A stretch of DNA of 24,903 nucleotides, taken from NCBI GenBank assembly GCA_046715235.1, contig JBKJZO010000204.1, positions 1 to 24,903 on the forward strand, read 5' to 3'. This stretch comes from JBKJZO01 sp046715235 (GTDB taxonomy: Bacteria; Actinomycetota; Actinomycetes; BP-191). The notes beneath the pieces were generated by a model. That model ran no database searches and was not told the DNA's origin. It saw only the letters and a list, made by a program, of their open reading frames with translations. The translations under genes and the position numbers were made by a program. Positions 21,279-24,903 of this stretch are shown one piece after another. The number at the start of each line of letters is the position of its first letter. The first letter of the stretch is position 1.

Positions 21279-21338
21279 TCAGGCATGTGTCGGACGTTGC
21301 CCTATAGGGGTACGGACGCCGCACGCCTTATCAACTTG
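21271..21338 (+). repeat. palindromic hairpin repeat, copy 2 (right of DUF559 gene)
   Basis: The ends CAAGTTGATCAGGC (21271-21284) and GCCTTATCAACTTG (21325-21338) pair at 13 of 14 positions, and CCC-TATA-GGG (21300-21309) forms the inner hairpin. From 21277 it is a direct repeat of copy 1 (55/62). Its bases 21276-21278 are the stop codon of the DUF559 gene. Confidence 0.85.
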
Positions 21339-21401
21339 GCAAGCTGAGGCGCTCACGGGCAGCTAGCAAGCGGCGCGGGCGGCGTGAGACGTGGGTCACG
21401 C

Positions 21402-21431
21402 TCGACTAACCGCACGGCCACGTGCTGTAAT
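21402..21431 (+). promoter_or_regulatory. candidate promoter of the cys leader and cysI operon
   Basis: TCGACT (21402-21407) and TGTAAT (21426-21431) are four- and five-of-six matches to -35 and -10, with an 18-nt spacer. The leader-peptide ATG follows seven bases after the -10, so the leader mRNA may be leaderless. Confidence 0.5.
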
Positions 21432-21438
21432 AACCGAC

Positions 21439-21528
21439 ATGTCTGCCGCGTTCCTCACCTCTCGCCTGCATGTCGACCTGCAGCGTGTGATGAGCGCGAT
21501 GTGTCTGCCGTCCCGAATGGGCCGGTAA
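21439..21528 (+). CDS. cysteine-type leader peptide upstream of sulfite reductase
   Basis: This 29-residue peptide contains SRLHVDLQRVMSAMC, a close match to the conserved actinobacterial 'putative leader peptide' pattern R-x-H-x-D-L-x-R-x-x-S-A-x-C found before sulfur-metabolism genes. Its single Cys codon TGT is at 21502-21504. A rho-independent terminator follows the TAA stop by 39 nt, and cysI then begins 31 nt later. The segment CGTCCCGA (21509-21516), just after the Cys codon, is perfectly complementary to TCGGGACG (21570-21577) in the terminator 5' arm and is a candidate antiterminator strand. The peptide and pairing are seen; cysteine sensing is inferred. Confidence 0.82.
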   Translation: MSAAFLTSRLHVDLQRVMSAMCLPSRMGR

Positions 21529-21567
21529 GTAGCGCTCGCGGCAACCGCCGCCATCTGCACCGACCCC

Positions 21568-21601
21568 GCTCGGGACGCCCATAGCGCGCCCGAGCTTTTT
21601 T
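21568..21601 (+). terminator. intrinsic terminator of the cysI attenuator
   Basis: GCTCGGG (21568-21574) pairs with CCCGAGC (21589-21595) and is followed by six T (21596-21601); CGC/GCG can pair inside the 14-base loop. It lies between the leader peptide and cysI, so it is an attenuator and not an end-of-operon terminator. Confidence 0.85.
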
Positions 21602-21632
21602 CTGCGCCACTTCCGCCGAAGGACACTGTGAG

Positions 21633-23480
21633 ATGACCACAACGCCGATAGCCGAGCAGGCCGACGTCAGGACGTTCGCGTCCTTCGGCGGCTCGCAGCC
21701 GCCGCTGCCGGTCACCGCCCGCCCGCTCGCCGACTCCGAGGTCGCCCCCAGCCTGCGCGACGCGCCGGCGTTCAGCGACCCGGCCGAGATCGACCGGTTC
21801 GAGATCGAGATCGCGCGCTACCTCTCCGGCGACCTCGACCCCGAATCCTTCCGCCGCGTGCGCCTCTGGAATGGCATCTACGGCCAGCGCCACCTGACCG
21901 ACATCCACATGATCCGCACGAAGCTGCCCGGCGGCGTACTCACCGCTGCGGCTCTCGAAGCGATGGGCGATGTCTCCGAAAAGTGGAGCCGCGGCTGGGG
22001 TCACATCACGACCCGGCAGAACGTCCAGTTCCACTTCGTCGACATCAAGGACGTGCCGGCCGCACTGCGACGCCTCGACGTCGCGGGCGTGACCACCCGC
22101 GAGGCGTGCGGCGACACGGTTCGCAACGTCACCGCGTGCCACCTCGCCGGCGTCTGCCCGCTCGAGGTGCTCGACGTCAACGCCGCGGCCGAGGCCGTAG
22201 CCCGCCACTTCCTGCGCAACCCCCTGACCCAGAACCTCCCGCGCAAGTTCAAGATCGCCGCTTCCGGCTGCGCCGTCGATTGCGCGCTGACCGGCATCCA
22301 CGACATAGGCATCCTCGCCACCGAGGTCGGCGGCAAGAAGGGCTTCCGCCTGCTCGTCGGCGGCGGCTTGGGCACCGACCCGCACGAGGCGCAGGAGCTC
22401 GAGCCGCTGACCGACCCGCGCGAGCTGATCGTCACGTCAGAGGCGATCCTGCGCGTGTGGGAGCGCGAGATGCCTCGCGAGAAGCGGGCCAAGACCCGCA
22501 TGAAGTTCTTCGTCGCCAAACTCGGCATCGAGGCGTTCCGCGAGAAGGTCTTCGCCGAGCGCGAGAAGCTGCGTTGCTCCAACGACTACCGGCTGCAGGA
22601 CCCGGAGCTCTTCGTGCCCAAGCGTGTGCCGCAGCCGCCGGCTGAGGCCGACGAGCGCGCCGGCTACGCCACGCTCGACCCGTTCGGCTTCGCCGCCTGG
22701 CGCGAGACCAACGTCATCGAGCAGCGCCAGCAGGGCCGCTTCTCCGCCTACATCACGGTTCGCATGGGCGACGTGACGAGCGAGCAGTTCCGCACCCTGG
22801 CGCAGGCCGCGCGCGAACTCGGCATCCACTACCGCACCACGGTCCGGCAAAACCTCGTCGTCCGCGACCTGCGCGAGGGCGACCTGGCCTACCTGTACGA
22901 CGTGCTGGCACAGGCCGGTCTCAACACGACCGGCGCCGAGCGGGCGTCCAACGTCGTCGCCTGCCCCGGCGCCGAGACCTGCAACCTGGCGCTGACGGCG
23001 AGCAGGGGCGTCGCCAGCGCCACCATCGACGCTCTGGTCGCGGCCGGGCTCGGCGACGTGCCGCTCTCGATCAACGTGTCGGGCTGCCCCAACTCCTGCG
23101 GCCAGCAGCAGATGGCCGACATCGGGCTGTCCGGTCAGGTACGCCGCGTCGGTTCCGACGAGGCGCCGGGCTACCGCATCCTGCTCGGCGGCCGGGTCAC
23201 CGAAGGCGGCGCGCGCTTCGGGCAGTACGTCACCAAGGCGCCGGCGAAGCGTACGCCGGAGGCCGTCGTCACGATCGTCGGCCGGTTCGCCAGCGAGCGC
23301 CTCGGCGGCGAGCGGTTCGGCGAATGGGTCGACCGTATCGGTGCCGAAACCCTGGGCGAGATCATCGGCGCGCAGTTCGACACCAAGCTGACGCGTGAGG
23401 AAGCGCCCGACGACTTCACCGACTGGGGCGACACCAAGCCGTTCGAGGTCATCCTCGGTCGCGGGGAGTGCGCCGGATGA
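21633..23480 (+). CDS. cysI: ferredoxin-dependent sulfite (nitrite/sulfite-family) reductase
   Basis: This siroheme and 4Fe-4S enzyme reduces sulfite to sulfide with six electrons from ferredoxin. The 615-residue protein has the duplicated ferritin-like half-domains (HITTRQNVQFHFVDI in the first, TVRQNLVVRDL in the second) and the cluster/siroheme cysteines Cys444, Cys450, Cys485 and Cys489 (ACPGAETC and SGCPNSCG). There is no flavoprotein domain, as in SirA/NirA-type enzymes. ATG 21633 has AAGGA nine bases upstream. Being followed directly by cysC and cysD, and preceded by a cysteine-type attenuator, it is taken as sulfite and not nitrite reductase. It overlaps cysC in ATGA. Confidence 0.94.
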   Translation: MTTTPIAEQADVRTFASFGGSQPPLPVTARPLADSEVAPSLRDAPAFSDPAEIDRFEIEIARYLSGDLDPESFRRVRLWNGIYGQRHLTDIHMIRTKLPGGVLTAAALEAMGDVSEKWSRGWGHITTRQNVQFHFVDIKDVPAALRRLDVAGVTTREACGDTVRNVTACHLAGVCPLEVLDVNAAAEAVARHFLRNPLTQNLPRKFKIAASGCAVDCALTGIHDIGILATEVGGKKGFRLLVGGGLGTDPHEAQELEPLTDPRELIVTSEAILRVWEREMPREKRAKTRMKFFVAKLGIEAFREKVFAEREKLRCSNDYRLQDPELFVPKRVPQPPAEADERAGYATLDPFGFAAWRETNVIEQRQQGRFSAYITVRMGDVTSEQFRTLAQAARELGIHYRTTVRQNLVVRDLREGDLAYLYDVLAQAGLNTTGAERASNVVACPGAETCNLALTASRGVASATIDALVAAGLGDVPLSINVSGCPNSCGQQQMADIGLSGQVRRVGSDEAPGYRILLGGRVTEGGARFGQYVTKAPAKRTPEAVVTIVGRFASERLGGERFGEWVDRIGAETLGEIIGAQFDTKLTREEAPDDFTDWGDTKPFEVILGRGECAG

Positions 23481-24010
23481 GCGGTGCCACGATCTGGTTC
23501 ACCGGGCTCCCGAGCGCCGGAAAGACGACTCTCGCGACCGCCGTTGCCGAGCAACTGCGGGCCGAAGGGCGCAACGTCGAGCTGCTCGACGGCGACGAGG
23601 TGCGGGAGTTTCTCTCCAAGGGACTCGGCTTCTCCCGCGACGACCGCGAGGTCAACGTCACACGCATCGGCTACGTCGCGTCGTTGCTCGCGAGCCACGG
23701 TGTCACCGTGCTGGCGAGCGTCATCTCTCCGTATGCTGCGTCGCGCGACAAGGTGCGCGCGCTGCATGGCGAGCGCGGCGCCGACTTCGTCGAGGTCTAC
23801 GTCGCGACGCCGGTCGAGGTCTGCAGCGACCGCGACGTGAAGGGTCTGTACGCCAAGCAGCGGGCCGGCCAGATCAGCGGCCTGACCGGCATCGACGACC
23901 CGTACGAACCGCCCACGTCGCCGGAGATCACGGTCCAGACCGTCGGCTTCGGCGTCGACGAGTCGGCCGCACGGGTCCTCGCGGCCCTACGCGAGCGAGG
24001 TGTCGCGTGA
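23477..24010 (+). CDS. cysC: adenylylsulfate (APS) kinase
   Basis: This kinase phosphorylates APS to PAPS. The 177-residue single-domain protein has the P-loop GLPSAGKTT (about 8-16), LLDGDEVREFLSKGLGFSRDDREVNVTRIGYVA, the ISPYAASRDKVR block and KGLYAKQRAGQISGLTGIDDPYEPP, all typical of an active kinase. ATG 23477 overlaps the cysI stop (ATGA), and its own stop overlaps cysD (GTGA). Because cysH encodes an APS reductase, PAPS is not needed for sulfite formation here and is more likely used for sulfation. Confidence 0.94.
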   Translation: MSGATIWFTGLPSAGKTTLATAVAEQLRAEGRNVELLDGDEVREFLSKGLGFSRDDREVNVTRIGYVASLLASHGVTVLASVISPYAASRDKVRALHGERGADFVEVYVATPVEVCSDRDVKGLYAKQRAGQISGLTGIDDPYEPPTSPEITVQTVGFGVDESAARVLAALRERGVA

Positions 24011-24903
24011 CCGCCGTACTCGAACCATCGTCGCCGTCGCCGTCCGACCTGGGCGACGAGGTACCCAGGTACCACCTGTCCCACCTCGACGCGCTCGAGT
24101 CGGAGTCGATCCACATCCTTCGCGAGGTGGCCGCCGAGTTCGAGAACCCGGTGCTGTTGTTCTCCGGCGGCAAGGACTCCATCGTCATGCTCCGGCTTGC
24201 CGAGAAGGCGTTCTGGCCCGCGCGCATCCCCTTCTCGCTGATGCACGTCGACACCGGCCACAACTTCGAGGAGGTCATCGACTACCGCGACCGGCGCGTC
24301 GACGAGCTCAGCGTCCGTCTCGTCGTCGCGAGCGTGCAGGAGTCGATCGATACCGGCCGGGTCCGCGAGCAGACCGGGCCGCGCGCGAGCCGCAACCCGC
24401 TGCAGACCATCACGCTTCTCGACGCGATCGAGGCCAACCGCTTCGACGCCGTGTTCGGTGGCGGCCGCCGCGACGAGGAGAAGGCGCGCGCCAAGGAGCG
24501 GGTCTTCAGCTTCCGCGACGAGTTCGGCCAATGGGACCCCAAGAACCAGCGGCCCGAGCTGTGGAACCTCTACAACGGCAAGCACAACCGCGGCGAGCAC
24601 ATCCGCGTCTTCCCGATCTCCAACTGGACCGAGCTCGACGTGTGGCAGTACATCTCCCGCGAGCGCATCGAAATCCCGTCGATCTACTACTCGCACCAGC
24701 GACAGGTCTTCCGCCGCGACGGCATGCTGCTGGCCGTGTCGCCGTACATCACGCTGATGGACGGCGAGCAGCCGTTCGAGGCGACCGTGCGCTACCGCAC
24801 CGTCGGCGACGCGAGCTGCACTGGCGCGGTCGAGTCGACCGCTGCCACGGTCGACGAGGTCATCGCCGAGGTCGCCGCCACCCGCATCACCGAGCGCGGC
24901 GCC
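24007..24903 (+). CDS. cysD: sulfate adenylyltransferase small subunit, 3' end outside window
   Basis: This is the PP-loop subunit of ATP sulfurylase, which with the GTPase subunit CysN makes APS from sulfate and ATP. The 299 codons present run to the window edge without a stop, close to the family length of about 300-310. Motifs are LSHLDALESESIHILREVAAEF, the PP-loop LLFSGGKDSIVML, HVDTGHNFEEV, FGGGRRDEEKARAKERVFSFRD, and FPISNWTELDVWQYI. GTG 24007 overlaps the cysC stop in GTGA. cysN is expected just downstream. Confidence 0.95.
   Translation, partial: MTAVLEPSSPSPSDLGDEVPRYHLSHLDALESESIHILREVAAEFENPVLLFSGGKDSIVMLRLAEKAFWPARIPFSLMHVDTGHNFEEVIDYRDRRVDELSVRLVVASVQESIDTGRVREQTGPRASRNPLQTITLLDAIEANRFDAVFGGGRRDEEKARAKERVFSFRDEFGQWDPKNQRPELWNLYNGKHNRGEHIRVFPISNWTELDVWQYISRERIEIPSIYYSHQRQVFRRDGMLLAVSPYITLMDGEQPFEATVRYRTVGDASCTGAVESTAATVDEVIAEVAATRITERGA

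Noticed and set aside
20230..21338. CRISPR array or insertion sequence with terminal inverted repeats
   Set aside because: Only two direct copies with a gene between, no spacers, no transposase, and the copies are direct and not inverted with respect to each other; no target-site duplication is visible.
1..24903. tRNA or rRNA genes
   Set aside because: I saw no cloverleaf with GTTCGA-type T-loop sequence and a CCA-end context, and no rRNA-like stretch; a tRNAscan run would settle it.

Overview
The window is chromosomal DNA from a high-GC Gram-positive bacterium of the Actinobacteria (actinomycetes). Evidence: very high GC, many GTG starts, GTGA/ATGA stop-start overlaps, an LLM-family (F420-type) oxidoreductase, a class II DAHP synthase of the mycobacterial/Streptomyces type, an actinobacterial ROK glucokinase and a 4Fe-4S APS reductase. 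I cannot name the genus. Nearly all of it is core metabolism, with a few small insertions.

Layout. (1) 1-2600: a leader peptide rich in aromatic codons and an intrinsic terminator precede a class I DAHP synthase (aroF); a class II DAHP synthase (aroG) converges on it, the two stop codons sharing one CTAG. (2) 2684-4162: an inserted stretch carrying an unknown membrane protein with Asp-box motifs, bounded by a duplicated copy of the last ~60 bp of pfkA. (3) 4089-9401: a phosphofructokinase with the residue signature of a PPi-dependent enzyme, an RlpA-like cell-wall protein, a PlsC-type acyltransferase, an esterase and a PLP decarboxylase. (4) 9496-10087: a MazEF toxin-antitoxin pair with an operator. 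(5) 10231-12495: a three-gene operon around an archaeal-type ornithine cyclodeaminase (TIGR00300) homologue. (6) 12500-17941: a compact seven-gene minus-strand operon (SRPBCC, ArsA-like ATPase, small protein, glucokinase, LLM oxidoreductase, carbamate kinase, EEP nuclease/phosphatase). (7) 17949-19334: a metallophosphoesterase and a zinc-ribbon membrane protein. (8) 19509-24903: sulfate assimilation: cysH, then a DUF559 nuclease-like gene between hairpin repeats, then a leader peptide/terminator attenuator and cysI-cysC-cysD (cysD runs off the window).

Themes. Two biosynthetic units, aromatic and sulfur, each start with a short leader peptide followed by a rho-independent terminator, so transcription attenuation is the likely control. 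Several genes have a TANNNT box 6-7 nt before the start codon, which suggests leaderless mRNAs. The most unusual feature is a family of ~60-bp palindromic repeats: two copies in the same orientation frame the DUF559/AbiEi-like gene between cysH and cysI, and a third lies just downstream of pfkA inside the duplicated region. All three have the same orientation relative to the gene whose stop codon they follow. This looks like a small selfish or REP-like system with a candidate partner nuclease.
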